Of a DNA stretch of 64,000 nt, positions 1 through 13,087 are shown one piece after another; the first letter of the stretch is position 1, and each line of letters opens with the position of its first letter. Both the position numbers and the translations under genes were made by a program. The DNA comes from Odontesthes bonariensis. Lineage: Eukaryota > Chordata > Actinopteri > Atheriniformes > Atherinopsidae. Where the stretch lies: NCBI RefSeq assembly GCF_027942865.1, contig NC_134515.1, positions 10,345,339-10,409,338 of the forward strand, read 5' to 3'. Under the pieces are notes generated by a model. It was not told the DNA's origin. It worked only from the letters and a program-made list of their open reading frames with translations, and made no database searches.

Positions 1-2180
1 GTCTTTAAGTTACCTTCAGTGATTTTGTCAGATGACATTGTGATTATAGCAATAAAGGTTTGATCAGAGCACGAAAAATGCTTGAAGTGACTGTGTTGAC
101 TCTATTGATAACAGCATTATCTGGGTGTGTTAAGTTCAGGTTGGACCAGTTCCGTTTCTGACAATTTTAGTCAGACTAACACGTTTACATGTATCTTAAG
201 AAAACACGTTTTTGCCAAGTGTGCATTGAATGTGCAGCGATCGCAAATTACAGCGTTCGATCAACGTTGTGAGATCCTTAAGGTTCCTTCTAGGTTAGCG
301 CTACAGATGTATCAGGTTATTCTGAGAATTTACTGCAGTGATCATCAGATTCAGGCTGGGTTTGAGTGGGGAAACACTGGCTGGGGCATATTGGACCACA
401 CACCACCCACCTAGCTCCCCTTAGCCACCGTATGCAACACATGTAGAGTCCTGTTGTTGTGATACATGTGTTGTAGGAGGCCCTTAGCACAGGACAAAGC
501 AGGCAAAATTATCCACAAAAAGTAAACCTAAAGTGCTGCTAATGCAGGGAAACCAATTAAAAATCAAAGATCTGACAGTGAACAAAGCAAAACCTGGAGT
601 ATTTGTACGTTTGAAATAGCTAATGGCTGACAATGGGCAGGTGTGGTAATTAGTGAACTGGGGCCTGGTGTCTGGGGGAGCAGAAAGCAAGACTAAGAGT
701 GAAACAAAGGAGCAGACAGAGGACATGAAACAGAAGGATGAAGTGAACACAGCCTGACTCTAACACTGAAAACACAACAAAATGCCACAGACGGTGACAC
801 ACGTGAAAGACAGTATATTCACTTCCAGCTCAAAAGTTCCATGTTTTGGGACAGAATCAAAAAAACTAAGAAAAAATGTCTTCAGATATGAAAAAAAACA
901 ACCTCAGATGAGCGATATAACATCTTACACCGTGTCATTTGTCAACAAAACTTAGCTAAAATGTAAACATGCTAACTGATACCTTTAGAGTTTGACATGT
1001 CCAGATTTTTTGCACACTTTGACCTTGGGGTGAATTTATGGGGACGTTAACCTCCTGGGAAGATTGGATTTAGTCCTGAACGCTTGACTCGTGAATCTTT
1101 CTGAATGTAAAATGATGGAGTTTGGAAATGAGTTTATAATCCTTCCCAGATTGATGGGCAGCAACAGTTGCTTCTCTATGATCACTGCTGATGTCTTTCC
1201 TCCTTGGCATTGTGTCACCGCAAACCTGAATGTCTTAGACCAGCACACCTCTGCTTTTATAGACGTGCTCACACTTGCTGATGATCATTTATTCAAGTGC
1301 ACTTGAATTAGCCCCCGGCTGCTACTTACCTTGGTAAATCCTGTGGAAGCTGGACTTAGCTTTTCACACCCTGCTTCTGCGTTTTGGCTTGTGTTAGCTT
1401 CTATTTACCTAATTAAAAGCTGGTTCGGCACCAGATTACTTTTTATTTTGTCCTGAGACATAAAATCTTGAAATTCAAAGAGGAAGCCCAGTAACTGTAT
1501 GTTATTGTCTTCTTTATATATTGCTTTTAGACAGTTTTGTCAGCTCTGAAAGCATGTCGACCTTGAGCCCTGTCAGTTGGATCACCAAGATTTATGCAAA
1601 ATTCTCAGTATCAAAAGATCCACGTTTGCTCGTGTCACCCTTACAGCTGCAGAGCTGTCATTTTTTAGGTGGAAACACGTGCACTCAACCAGACACAGAA
1701 ACAAATAATCTTATAACACGCCGCTCGGCAACCTCGAGTGCATTTGTGGCATGTGGATAGCTTTTCAAAATACCCCCCTGAACAGGAGTTCGTCCATCAA
1801 GATTAGCAGGTAAGATAACTTTAAGGAAGGCTACAGTTTCTTCATCAATAAGTAGACGTTCATGTCTTTTTCTTTGTCATTTTATACCTCTGATCAATCT
1901 GTTTTACTCAGCCATGAGGGGAAAGAAGACTTTGTGCAGCTTTGATGTGTTTACCCATTCTTTTGTATCTCCACTCTGTCTTTTTTTTGAGCAGATTTAA
2001 AGATGCGTAAAAAAGGTGGAAAGAGATGCACTCTGTGATGGCACGTGCAGAAAATCCCTCACACGCTGTCGCGTACGCACACACGCTACTGGTTGTTTAA
2101 ATCTGACACCAGCATAAATGAATATGAAGGGATGAAATAGGATTAGCCTCTTTGCTATTGATTAGCTGGTCGTGTAATAA
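1..2180. other. No recognised gene
   Basis: I read both strands and found only short, low-quality open frames with no recognisable domain. A host intron or intergenic DNA is the simplest reading. Confidence 0.5.
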
Positions 2181-2553
2181 TTAAAGCGGGCTGAGCTGGA
2201 GGGCTACTGCAGCGTGCGCGCGTGTGCGTGTGTGATGAATGCCAAGGTCCCCAAACTCAAGATTGTTCCACTCAGCACAATCACAACCACCTCTTCTCCT
2301 GCCAGCTCCGCTATAGAGAGCGACCAGCGCATGGTCACGCAACATCGGGCGTGTGCATGTGCATGTGTGTGTGTGTGTCCCAGAGTGTGTTTGAGAGACG
2401 ACGTAACCAAGTGAGCCAAGTGTGGCTGTTTTGCACCATTTCAGATTGTACATTTTGATTGAATTTCTTTTACGTTTGTTTAATTTATCATTTAATAAAA
2501 GCATATGCATATAGTCATTTTCTGGCTCAGCTCTGGCCTGTGTGCACATTCAG

Positions 2554-2656
<103 letters not shown>

Positions 2657-4401
2657 TGTATGTACAGCACTCAGCAGTTAGTCCACTATCTTCCTGCAGC
2701 GTAATCTCTTGATTTGTGGGATTGACCTCTCTTAATTCAATGGAAGAGAATCGCTGTGACAGCAACACTGAATGGATTTTCAATGCACCGCACCTTCTCT
2801 AATAAGTTTAAGGATAACCTCCTCCTTCCTGTCGCACACACAGCCCGCGCGAGAAGGGAGGGACAGATTGCACGTGCAGATATTGTACAAACTGAATGAA
2901 GTCATTGGACTGAATCAACTGATTGAATTCCTCCAGTCTATCCTTCTTGCCTTCCCCTTTCTCTGTAAATGTGTCTCTTCAGTCTGGTGGTTCTGATCAA
3001 TGTCCCCTCTGTGGGCCATGTCTCAGCAGGCTTATCCGAGGACATCTTCATTATGAGTCTGATGCTACTAACGGTGCACTGACAGGAAAGCTTGTTAAAC
3101 CTGTGATCCATCAGTCTGATACTGGCTTACATTTTGCATTTAAGAAAGTTTGCAGACACCGATCTGCAAGCATGAGGACAAAACCAACCGGAAATCTTTT
3201 ACTGGACACTTCCCCTCCTGCCTGGTCACAGGCTGCAGCCAGGTGATTCTGTAGGGAGAGTCCCACTTCTGGGCTAAAGAGAGCTAAGGAGAAGGCAGAG
3301 GTGGTGGATGGATTAATGAGCCAGCATTATCATCACCACTAATGTAGTATACTTAAGTAAACACGGCAAAAATAAGACATATATTAAGATATCTTTAATT
3401 TCATACCAAAATGCAATCTAATCTTTAACACCCTCTGGAATATATTTACCAGATTTAATGTATGCATTTTGAGAACTGTGCAGCACATACACAAAATCTG
3501 ATGAAATATGTTGATGGAGCACCTGAAGTATAGAACTGATAAGAGATAATAAACTAGAAAAGCACTCAAAGTGCTCACCCTCTGCCAAGGCCAATGTCCA
3601 TTTTTGCATTTTTTTTTTTTTTTTTACAAGAAAGCCCTCTGGATCTGCACCAAAATTTAATGGATTCTTCTTTAACACATGCTTCACCTCTTTTTTTTCT
3701 TCCTGCGTAATCCTGCTGACAGAAAGAAATTCAGCAGGATTCAGGCTGAAAACCACATGTGGAATACATCAGTACAAAGAAGTCTATTTTAATGTTTAAC
3801 TTAAAGGTCATTGTAATTCTCAAATAAATACCCACTTGAAGGGTTTTAAATATAAATCAAAATCTACCTCTTAAGAGCCATAAAAAAAGACTCGATTAGT
3901 ATTCATGCAGATTAAAATTCAATCCGAATTCTTTTTCATGTCGTCCAACACAACTTTCAAAGTGATGTGTTTCAGTTGAACATCTGGTTTGTGTGCACAG
4001 CATGTTTATCCAAGAGAAGAGTGAGTTTTTTTATGCAAAATATGGTTATAAAATCAGTTGTATTGGAAAAAAAGCTTGATTTTTTTTTTCCATCCTGAAC
4101 TATCTCACTTTAAACACCCGACCACAACCATGTACCTCCTGACACCTAACACTGACCATCTCTTTTGTAAAACAAAGAAGTTTGTAATGCGTGCAACAAT
4201 GACCAAACAGCAAGCTAAAGAGCAAAGAAAAACAGACAAAATGACATATTTAAAGTAAAAAAGGCTGCAGCTTGTCTGCATTTAGTTCCAAGTGCAGCAG
4301 GGAGCACATTAGTCCAGAGTTAGCCTCTCAATAGATGCATGTACAGTGAAACTTTATGATTATTATCTGTCAAGGGGAGTTCTGATTTGTTATGTTGATG
4401 T
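2657..4401. other. No recognised gene; one old repeat fragment
   Basis: No coding signal seen. Around 3590-3750 the text resembles the 3' part of a common fish interspersed repeat (a 'rich in CTGGATCTGCACC' block followed by 'GCGTAATCCTGCTGACAG'), probably a LINE-derived fragment. The class is a guess. Confidence 0.35.
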
Positions 4402-4405
4402 TTAA

Positions 4406-4880
4406 GGCCTCGGTATGCTACTCCGTCGCTATCCGCCAATCCGTCTCCGTGGTTACACAGAGGCTATTAAACCTTTCGAAGTTCTCCGTCGAGATGTCGG
4501 ATACGCAAGGCAGCTCCCGATCAGTAGGCGTCGCTACGTTAAACGACCCAATCTCGCAACGTCTATCGTGAAAGTCGTTGATTGATTGTTTATCTTCCGG
4601 CTCCGTTCCACTCCTCACAGTGAACGATGGCGACCGAGAGAGAAAGACTGTTGTTGGAGTTGGAGCTTGTTGATGTTGAAATGCAAATAATTTTGACCGA
4701 TTGTTGACCGGGACACAGTAAACTCTTTCAAAAATGGCGGTGTTGTTGTTCTGAGAGGAAGGCGCTAAACCGGAAAAGTGTTTCCGGAAATGATGTTGTT
4801 AGCCGACCAATCACAAACCTTTCGGGTTTCCGACGAGGGAGAGGGCTCTCTGTGGCCTTTCCCGGATGACTATAAATCAG
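4406..4880 (+). mobile_element. PIF/Harbinger-like fragment
   Basis: The segment begins with GGCCTCGGTATGCTACTCC directly after a TTTAA, the layout of PIF/Harbinger termini with a TAA-type target site. Inside, at 4627-4707, is a short frame starting MATERERLLLELELVDVEM and ending after 26 codons. That start is typical of the N-terminus of fish Harbinger transposases. The remainder of the transposase and the right terminal repeat are not visible, so this is a truncated relic. The right boundary is approximate. Confidence 0.55.
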
Positions 4881-4970
4881 GCTTTACCTGAAGTCTGTCA
4901 CATCAACTAGCCATTGGTTACTTGGTTAGTTAACTTGCTGGTTATTTTGCTTACATTTTACTAGTGTCAC

Positions 4971-5300
4971 AGGCTGGGCCGCCCCTCGCCAAACTGGGGC
5001 CCTAAGCAGAATTTTATGTTGAGCCCCCCCCCATTACAAAATGACTGTATCACGAAATGCCATTTAGGTTTACAACCTTTATTAGTAACAAATTAAATGA
5101 ACAGTCTCTTTCAATGATGGAACAAGCCTTCCACAGATGCACACGTCTGCATTTCCTGGATGCAAAGGCATCAATGAGGTCATCATAAGACAGCTGCTGT
5201 GCCACTTCTGAGTTGGTGCTTATGATAGCCAGGCCGCTCAAGCGTTCTTGCACCATCGAAGAGCTTCAGTTTTGCAACAGGGAGAGTTGGCGACATTTTA
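4971..5300 (-). pseudogene. hAT transposase C-terminus (ZMYM1-like), relic
   Basis: On the minus strand, about 5050-5256 encodes the hAT C-terminal dimerisation region as found in ZMYM1-like fish transposases (MVQERLSGLAIIS, then DDLIDAFASRKCRRVHL). An upstream piece (LPVAKLKLFDG) sits in another frame, showing a frameshift. A CAGGCTGGGCCGCCCCTCG motif at about 4969 resembles the terminal repeat of this hAT group and would mark the 3' end. No BED finger or catalytic core is present, so it is a dead 3' fragment. Confidence 0.65.
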
Positions 5301-5673
5301 CCTCCATAAAAATAGCCCAAAACTTCTATTGATGGCATAGATTGATAGGCAATCAACCTGAGCCAACATAAGACCACCAACTGGTCAATTAACCACAACT
5401 TTTTCAACAGAAGTGAATGTTTATACAGTTAACGAGACATTCAAAAAATGATAATCAGGGCCGCTGGAAAATTAAATCTCCAGTCCACATCTTGACAGAA
5501 TGGTCCTCTCTTCTGTCTCATGATTACCAGGCTAGCAGCTGGGGTGTTCATGCCACAGAGTTTTTTATTTCAACAACATACCCACCTTCAAGTGAAGCAT
5601 GAGCCTCGTCTTCTTTAGACCTTTTCTTTCTTTTGCTGGCTCCCGACTCGTACTGCAGTTTGGAGGCCATCTC

Positions 5674-6906
5674 TACGGTGGCCGACACGTGCAAACACGA
5701 TGCAAAAGGCAAAACAAATCCAACAGTAAAACGCTGCAAGAGAAAAATGCAGCAATCACAAAAACGACCTGAGCACATGCGAGACAAACTGCAAAACGAC
5801 TGCAAGAAAGAAACGCGCTGCAAGTTCCCTCAAAAACAACAGAAGTTTGCCAGGCCACTAGGGGGTCTCGACCTTTGGGAAAGGGGATCGACTTTGGGAG
5901 ATCGACCAAAGTAACGAAGGAGAAGAAAGTCAAAAGGTACATTGTCCTTTATGTCTTTTTTAAACACTTGGTATAAAGACATAAAGGACAACGTACCTTT
6001 TGACTTTCATCTCCTTCGTTACTTTGGTTGATCTCCCATAGTCAATCCCCTATCGCAGAGATACTCATTGCGCGGCTCCTCAAGCTTTAATTGGCTCGCA
6101 CTCACATACTAGCTTATAACAATATGGTAACAATAACAATAATTTTTTTCAAATAACATACAGCGAATGCTGCACAGTATTAAGTATTTTTTTCATTAAT
6201 TTTGTGTTTTTGTAGTATTAAGTATTTTTATTAAGTATTAATTAAGGCTTAATGGTGTTTCCTAAAGGGGGAACTGTTAAACCTGGCAACACAGCCCGCT
6301 TAAACCACCGTCACACTTGACCGCAGTGCACGCTAGCTCCTTTAGCCAGCGCGAGATGCAGGCACAATGGATCAGTTTTTAATAAAAAAGGACAAAAACC
6401 AGCACAAAAACCATGCTCATCCTGAATGTCTCACTATGATTACAACAACAAACTACAAATACAACATGAAGAAAGTCAAGGACATGCATGCCAGCTTCCG
6501 CTCATCCCAGTATTAAGGCAAATATGGTCTGAATTGAAAATGTATTGGCTGTGTTGTTTCTTTTTTTTGTGGGATGTTTTATATGTAGAAATGCATATTT
6601 GTAAAAGGGGAACTTAGTATGTTGTGGTAAAAGTGGCTCTTCCCTTGATTTTGCTCTGCCAATGTGGCTCTTGGGAAAAAAATACTGAGTATCGCTGCCC
6701 TATCAGATAGGGCCTATGCCACACAGGTGGAGACCCCCTAGTGGCCTGGCGAACTTCCGTTGTGTTTTTCTCTCTTGCGTGTGTTTTGGCTTTTGTGTCG
6801 CATGTGCTCAGGTCATTTTTGTGATTGCCACATTTTTCTCTTGCAGCGTTTTACTATTGGATTGGTTTTGCCGTTTGCAATGCGTTTGCACGTGTCGGCC
6901 ACCGTA
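5674..6906. mobile_element. Foldback DNA element with ~200-bp inverted arms
   Basis: The ends are mirror images: TACGGTGGCCGACACGTGC at 5674 matches, inverted, GCACGTGTCGGCCACCGTA ending at 6906. The similarity continues inward for about 190 bp, through a GGCCACTAGGGGGTCTCGACC block near 5850 and its inverse near 6730. No transposase frame is seen. The reading frames on the arms are shadows of the inverted repeat. It is a non-autonomous DNA transposon of uncertain superfamily. Confidence 0.75.
5882..6051. repeat. 76-bp-arm perfect-type hairpin inside the foldback element
   Basis: Left arm 5882-5957 and right arm 5976-6051 are inverted copies with only a few mismatches, separated by an 18-bp loop. 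It sits inside the larger foldback and may be a separate nested insertion. Confidence 0.85.
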
Positions 6907-7159
6907 CATTTCTCCACCTGCATCCAATTGCTGATTGGTCATATGCTGCGTGCTGTCAATCATCGTGGCAACGCGTGCGCTGTCAGATTAAGGCTCTAGC
7001 AAGGTGGCGCTGCTACGTGAAGGTTACCGCTAACTACTCTACAACGAAGAAATTAGAGAAGAAAACAATGCCGCTGTCAAGAGCAGGAATACTGTCATTA
7101 ATGATACTGCTGCAGTTTTCGGATCATTTTAATTTTTTAATTCAGTTAAAAGAGGTGAA

Positions 7160-7446
7160 GGTCTGAAGCCCCCGGCATCACCACTTGGAGTCTCTGCCCT
7201 CTTCATGCCTTCACGTATCTGTCCCGTAGCTTCTTCCACACATTCTTACAGAACTCTCCCTCTTTCCCCAAAGTTCTGCCCATCTCTGTCCACCAGTTTC
7301 GGGAGTTTACGTGCTCCCTGTGCTGTTACACTGCAGTTTCGAACAGGTGCCTGTACAAACGCACCTCCTGACTGAGCCGGTCTCACATCGGTCCATCCGG
7401 TTCGTCGTTCTCGGCGCAGCCAAGTCACAAAAATGGACTGGTGCAC
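7160..7446 (-). pseudogene. MADF-domain fragment (Harbinger accessory protein-like)
   Basis: The minus strand reads REFCKNVWKKLRDRYVKA (about 7170-7265), a good match to the second half of a MADF/Myb-SANT domain as carried by the DNA-binding partner gene of PIF/Harbinger transposons. The rest of the segment is frameshifted. No start codon or full domain is retained. Host MADF genes are an alternative, but the short decayed context favours a transposon relic. Confidence 0.45.
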
Positions 7447-7596
7447 GACAACGCGCTGCGCCGTCTTTTCAAGGCAAGCGCCAGGCCTGAAACGTCATTT
7501 TGACGTCACGGTCCGCCACCACCGTGAGCGACGCGTCAACTGTAACTCCGGGTCTCCTGCAGGTAGGGAGGGGCGGCGCTGGTCGCAGGGTGTTAA

Positions 7597-7973
7597 GGCT
7601 ACGGCTACACGAAAACGAAACGAGGTTTTTTTTGAAAACGGGTACGAAAATTCTTGCGACCACACGGAAACGCGCTGCTGTAAAGACTCAGGTCCAGACG
7701 AAAACGGATGAAAACGATGAAACGATGCAGTACACACGCCACTGTGTCACGCCACGCTGTGAGACAATAGAGAAGTGTTGACTGACGCAAAAACGTTTTA
7801 GCTGTAACAATGGAAACGAAACGAGGCCGTTTTCAAACTTTCCCACTCTGGAACCCGTTTTCAAAAACTATCGTTTTGGGGTAGTGAGAACGCCGGCTCC
7901 GTGTGGCCGCGACAGCGAAACAATAAGAAAAAGTATCGTTTACAGTGAAAAACGTTTTCGTGTAGCCGCAGCC
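7597..7973. mobile_element. PIF/Harbinger-type MITE
   Basis: Terminal inverted repeats GGCTACGGCTACACGAAAACG (left) and its inverse CGTTTTCGTGTAGCCGCAGCC (right) are flanked by TAA on both sides (7594-7596 and 7974-7976). A 3-bp TWA target duplication and GG-starting ends fit PIF/Harbinger. The 377-bp interior is GAAAACG-rich and has no transposase. Confidence 0.82.
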
Positions 7974-7999
7974 TAACTGTAGAACACCTGATGTAGTAT

Positions 8000-8855
8000 G
8001 TGAGGCCTGTTCATCCTTTGTACTTCCTGAAGCCACAACAAGCTCAGCTAATTGTCTCCAGTTTTCTTCTCCATTTACAATTCTATTGCTGTTATCTGTC
8101 ACCAAGATCAATGTAAAAGCAATAATACTCAACCCCAGTTAACAGTCAAGAAGTGTGTAAAGCAGGGATACAAACTGCCCGCACAAATACATACTGCGTC
8201 CTCTGTTTCCTCGGAGTAATAGCTTTTTAATTACTATGAACCGGGAGAAATCGTTGGCAATTTTCAGGGGGACAACTAATATGTCATACCGGGGTTGACA
8301 GACAGAGCCGAGGCCTGAGAGATGGCTGAGTGCGCCCTCTAGTGTTCAACATGTAGAGGTGCAATCCCATGTGAACTTCTTTCAGCAGCTCTGCACATCA
8401 GAGTGAAAGACGCACAGGCATCAAACACAATCAGGACCTGGAGCACAAGTCAGCCCGTAAAAACGGTTCTTTTCCTCATCTACTTTGCTGCCAAAAATAT
8501 TGCTCCTCACTTTTAAAACAGTAAATATTGTCACTCGGCTTTGCCCTCGCAACAGCTGCCCAATAAAGCAGATGGATGCTCGAGGTGGATTCAGACTGTG
8601 ATATTCATCAAGACTGAACAGAATTATTCGTGGAGTATTACATCACTCAACTATAAGCAATCCTTCATTTTTATACTGCACATAATCCGTGCCATGTAAT
8701 GCACATGAGTGGGTGCTTCTCATAAAGAAATACCGTAAAGTTTTCCCCAGCCTCCTTAGCTCAATAACCTGAGTGGACTTCCAACTGTTACAATAAAGCT
8801 GAAGCAGTAAAGAGAGCGTGTTTGATCCAGGACTGTGATGACTGATTACTCCATA

Positions 8856-8887
<32 letters not shown>

Positions 8888-9130
8888 CTGCAGTCAGGGA
8901 GGATATTACCGTTTCTTTAGGAAAAACAGAATGCGTTCATGAGTAAGCAGCGTTTTGGATCTGCTGTACCTGTTTTGGGCCACTTGAGCGCAGCAGAACC
9001 AAACTTATAAGTTGATTTAGTAAAACTACCCACGTCAGTATATCAACATTGATTTAAAGTAAGCTTCTTTCATCGGCAGCAACGAACCGGATTGCGTCAC
9101 TGCAGCTTTTTTTTAAAAGAATTATTTTCC
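8000..9130. other. No recognised gene; short TG microsatellite
   Basis: No domain-bearing frame seen. A (TG)n tract runs from 8856 to 8883. Confidence 0.5.
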
Positions 9131-9289
9131 TACTTCATGGCCTCAAAAGAACATTTCTATCACAACCTTTTATCTGAATGCATTTAGAGTTATGGCAGAC
9201 ATCTAAAAGGCAGATTACGGCCATAATACTTCTGAGCCACCCCTCATTTAATCTTATATGCAGTGATTTATTGAAACGTGTGTATGTGG

Positions 9290-9545
9290 CAAAAACAGAA
9301 AATTCAAACAAGTTTAAAAGTGAATATCTGCTCCGAGCTCCTTTATCCTCCAACACAGCCTGAACCCTCTCAGACAGCTTTCTGTCCTTTCTTTAAGGAG
9401 TCTTCAGGAATAGTTCTCCAGGCTTCTTGAAGGACATCCCAAAGCTCTTCTTTGGATGTGGGCTGCCTTTTGTTCCGTTCTCTGCCAACATGATCCCACA
9501 CTGCTTCAGTAATGTTGAGCTCCGGGCTCTGGGGAGGATTCATCC
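9290..9545 (-). pseudogene. Tc1/mariner-like transposase C-terminal relic
   Basis: The minus strand encodes PELNITEAVWDHVGRERN then ELWDVLQEAWRTIPEDSL. This is the last catalytic acidic residue region (SPDLNPIE-type) and C-terminus of Tc1-like DDE transposases. After SLKK a frameshift moves the continuing similarity (RVQAVLEDKGA) to another frame. The N-terminal DNA-binding part is absent. It is an old inactive copy. Confidence 0.7.
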
Positions 9546-10260
9546 CTCCATCAGACCTGCTGCCACTGATTTTTATGTTGGCAGTCTTTTTGCTCTACAC
9601 TCCAGTTTTCTCAGATGGTTTGAGGACACAGTGCCTTCCATGCCAAGAGCTCTTTGGGAACAAAGTTGTTGTTGCAAAAAAATATTTGATGTCGGTCAGG
9701 TTGTGTTATCTTTGGCATTTATGGGAGACGCAAATAAAGAAATAGGAAGAAAACATTTGATAATAACTATCTGCTCAAAGATACAATTTAAAATTGTTTT
9801 TTTTTGCCAAATTAAATAAGTCTGTTGCATGTAGACACAACACTGGTCATTCCCTTGTGTTAGGTGCCTTTATTATGCTTGAATGGTGTTAAGTGGCTTG
9901 GCAAAAAAAAAAAAAAAAAAATGGAAGGACTGGACTGAAAATGAGTGAAAAAGCAGCCAAGGTCCAAAGAAAAACTTTGAAAGACCTTCAGAAAGCCTAA
10001 ACTGCTGCTCCAGACCACTTTAAAAGGTCACGAGAAATTTTGGCTTGGAGCAATGTCTGGTATACTAATACATATATGTTGGTACTATGGCACAAAATAC
10101 TACAATGTATAAATGAGTCACAGTGCAGGATCTAACTTACACAGCTGTTATTTTTGTACTATGGTTATTTTATGTTATCGCAGGATATTTATCACCCTGT
10201 AGTTATCATTTAACTACTGGTTACCAGTTCAACAACTATTATAGTTTAAAATATGATAAT

Positions 10261-10863
10261 TAGGGCTGGGCGAGTTATTATCGTGTTACCTCCTTGATTA
10301 TTTAACGCCGATAAAAATTTGATCGCGCATTAGGGCAGGTTTTATTATTGATTTTATTATTGTAAAAGTTTGCTGCTGTCTGCTGTGGAACCAGAAAAGA
10401 AAGTAATCGGCGGATCCACCAAACATGGAGAAGGGTACGGAACTTTTACTCTGCCATTTTCATTTTAAAGTTCTTCCAGACGGCGGAGTCGACAGAACCA
10501 AAGTCATCTGTAAACACTGCCAAGTTGAATTGTCTTCTCAGCGTAGTAGTTCCAGTCTAAAATATCACTTAAAGGCAAAACACACAACTGATAGCAGCAA
10601 GTCATTCAAGGAAACAGACAGTGGAGCGAGGCTTCTACATAAAAACTACAGAAAGATGCTGATGTTAAAAGTGTGTTTGCACAACAAATGTTATGGCACT
10701 TTCATTCATATGGCAGCACATTTAAAATAAAACTAAATGCTAAAAGCTATACACTACTTTTGGATTCATTTTTGGATTTTGCATACAAATGCGATTAATC
10801 GTGATTAATCAGGAAAATCATGTGATTAATTAGATTAAACATTTTAATCGTTACCCAGCCCTA
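10261..10863 (+). mobile_element. Internally deleted hAT element with 8-bp target duplication
   Basis: The ends are TAGGGCTGGG and CCCAGCCCTA, and the element is flanked by identical 8-bp direct repeats ATGATAAT (10253-10260 and 10864-10871), the hAT signature. Sub-terminal TTAATCGTGATTAAT-type repeats are typical of this fish family. At 603 bp it is too short to be autonomous and keeps only the 5' end of the transposase. Confidence 0.92.
10425..10730 (+). pseudogene. hAT transposase N-terminus with BED zinc finger
   Basis: A 101-codon frame starting MEKGTELLLCHFHF contains a BED-type finger: VICKHCQVEL then SSSLKYHLKAKH, giving C-x2-C and H-x4-H ligands. After the finger the frame runs into the 3' end of the element, with no catalytic RNase H-like domain. 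It is the leftover first part of a hAT transposase created by internal deletion. It could still bind element ends if expressed. Confidence 0.75.
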
Positions 10864-10871
10864 ATGATAAT

Positions 10872-11820
10872 AAAAGTGAAGAACTGAAGACGGAGCGGTA
10901 ACGTCTGCGCCCTGGATGGAGCATGTCGTAGCAGAGGAACCAGCCGTCCACCCCCAAGCATGCAGGAAAAAAATTTGTTTTCTGAGTAAAACTCTGCCCT
11001 CGGTCCTTTATTGTCTGTGTGTTCTGAGCTTCTGTAGTTGGCCGTGCAACGTGGTGACGTTTTGGAGTTATAAAGGGCTCATTCTCGGATGATAAAAGCA
11101 TTCTCACGCTCATGTTTCATTTACTTGATTTGGAATAAAATTGAAAACACTCTTTCTGAAGATATTTGTTTCTCAATTGTATTAGCAGTTTTTGACAATA
11201 TTGTTGACGACTAGGAATGAAAACATTTGGATTTCTTTATCAAATCTGCCTGGAGCTTCCTCATGGAAAGAGCTGCATCAGACCTGATTTTGTTCAGTCG
11301 AGTCCAATATTCTCCTAATATTGTGCGAATGGTTTTAGTTTCCTCGTGCTTTGTCTTTCTTTTTCCCTTTTCTTTTCTTCCACTGGTCAGTCAGTGCTCG
11401 ACTTTCCTGTGTTGGTGTTCGAAGTGTATGTTGCAGTCCTTCGACACACAGTAGGTCGGGGATCCATTATGGTCTGATCCAGTTATGTTGCGTGTTTGTG
11501 TGATGGGGAAGAGTTTCCAGCTTCTGCTTCTTCGGTGTGATCACCCTCATGGTCCTCAGCTTCCTTTTCCTGCCCTCCCCATGGCTCCCACTCCCCGGGC
11601 CCTACATCACTGTCTCCTCCGTTGTTAGGCCAGTGTTGGAGTGGAGGTCGACAGAAGTCCGTGGCCCCGGACAGCATGAAAAGCCTTCTCATTAATTCTG
11701 CAGAGAAAGACTCGATTACTGAGCTCCGGACCTCTTACTGCTGAGAACAGCCTTTCCCCACGCGCATTGATTTCTCCAGCTCTCTCAGCCCTCTCTCCTT
11801 CTCTGTCCAAGCCAGCTCAG
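10872..11820. other. No recognised gene
   Basis: No domain-bearing frame or clear repeat structure seen on either strand. Confidence 0.45.
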
Positions 11821-11822
11821 CA

Positions 11823-11823
11823 T

Positions 11824-11897
<74 letters not shown>
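11823..11897. repeat. (CA)n microsatellite
   Basis: About 75 bp of uninterrupted CA dinucleotide. Confidence 0.97.
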
Positions 11898-11899
<2 letters not shown>

Positions 11900-12460
11900 C
11901 TCCACAGTGAATCATCTGAATATCATAATACAGTCCATGATGAATGCTAACTAGACAGCAGCTCCAGCATTGATTAATGAAGATACCGTGCTGGCTCACA
12001 ACAGTGGAGCAGGCGCCTCACAGCCCAAACCACAGATAACTGTTCAGCGGGTATTAATCATGGTTAACCAGGCAGTATTTTCTTACACAACAAATGAAGA
12101 AGCTTATCGTGGATTTGGAGGTACAATGAGACCACCCCACACATTTCCTAATAGTGCACACCTACATGTGGTGCACAAGGTGGGCTTCTGGAGTGGCTTT
12201 AATTACGCACATATTTAACTCCGCACCAAACACAAGGCTGACCTTGCCTTTATGGCTGGTTGCTAACGCAGTAATTGTTTTCTTGTGTTTTTCTCCTTAC
12301 TTTGCAGCCCCATTCAAAACGTACCATTTCGGTGTGGCAGCATGTTTGTGCTGATTTTCTGCACAAAAAGAAAATCTGATGACCTGCACAAGTGTGTCAG
12401 CAGAAACTGCCTATAGATTAAAGTGCTTTTCTATAACAAAAACCCAAGAATACCAGTTAA

Positions 12461-13083
12461 CCCTCCTGTTGTCTTGCGGGTCAAAAGTGAGCCACTACCA
12501 TGTTTATCTGTAGAAAAAGTTTTTCCAACTTGAAATTGTATGAATTTTCCTAAAGGGACCCCATCATTAGAAAAAGTCATACTTTATTATTTTTTTATGT
12601 TCGCCATGTGGGCTGTACAGGATACAAAAATTGTCTTATGGGTCATTTTTGACCCATGAATTATAAAAACATTTAAACACCAGAAAAAAGTTCACTGTTT
12701 TTTTCACTTTCAATATACTTAATTCAGAAGTAATTAGTTCACATTTATATAATAGCAATAATAAACCTTTATTATGTAAAAGAAAATTGAGAAAACAAGA
12801 AAACTGTTGGTCCGACTGACAGTTGGTTTGTGGTAAAAAAAAGAAAATAAAGTGTAATCCTGAAAACTGGTGATTCAGTCTTTTTGTATTGTGTAACAAA
12901 AAAACCATGATAAAAAATGTATTGAATTGAGTTGAATAGATAAATAACAGGTGGTTTCATCATACAAAATAGATTTTGGATTTAAAATCCAATTAAGTTG
13001 CTTTATTTGGGGGCTTTGGTAGGGCGGGTCATTTCTGACCCATAGGACAAGGGAGTAAACAGAATGTTAAGACCGCACAAGGG
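12461..13083. mobile_element. piggyBac-type non-autonomous element
   Basis: Flanked by TTAA on both sides (12457-12460, 13084-13087). It starts CCCTCCTGTTGTCTTGCGGG and ends CGCACAAGGG, as in fish piggyBac-derived elements. The interior has the family's typical GGGTCA...TGACCC motifs and is AT-rich. No transposase is left. Confidence 0.72.
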
Positions 13084-13087
13084 TTAA

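Noticed and set aside
5633-6999. Cys/Phe-rich membrane-like frames (for example MCFSLLRVFWLLCRMC)
   Set aside because: They lie on the inverted arms of a foldback element and recur on both strands.
11817-11999. Cys/Val repeat protein
   Set aside because: Translation of the CA microsatellite.
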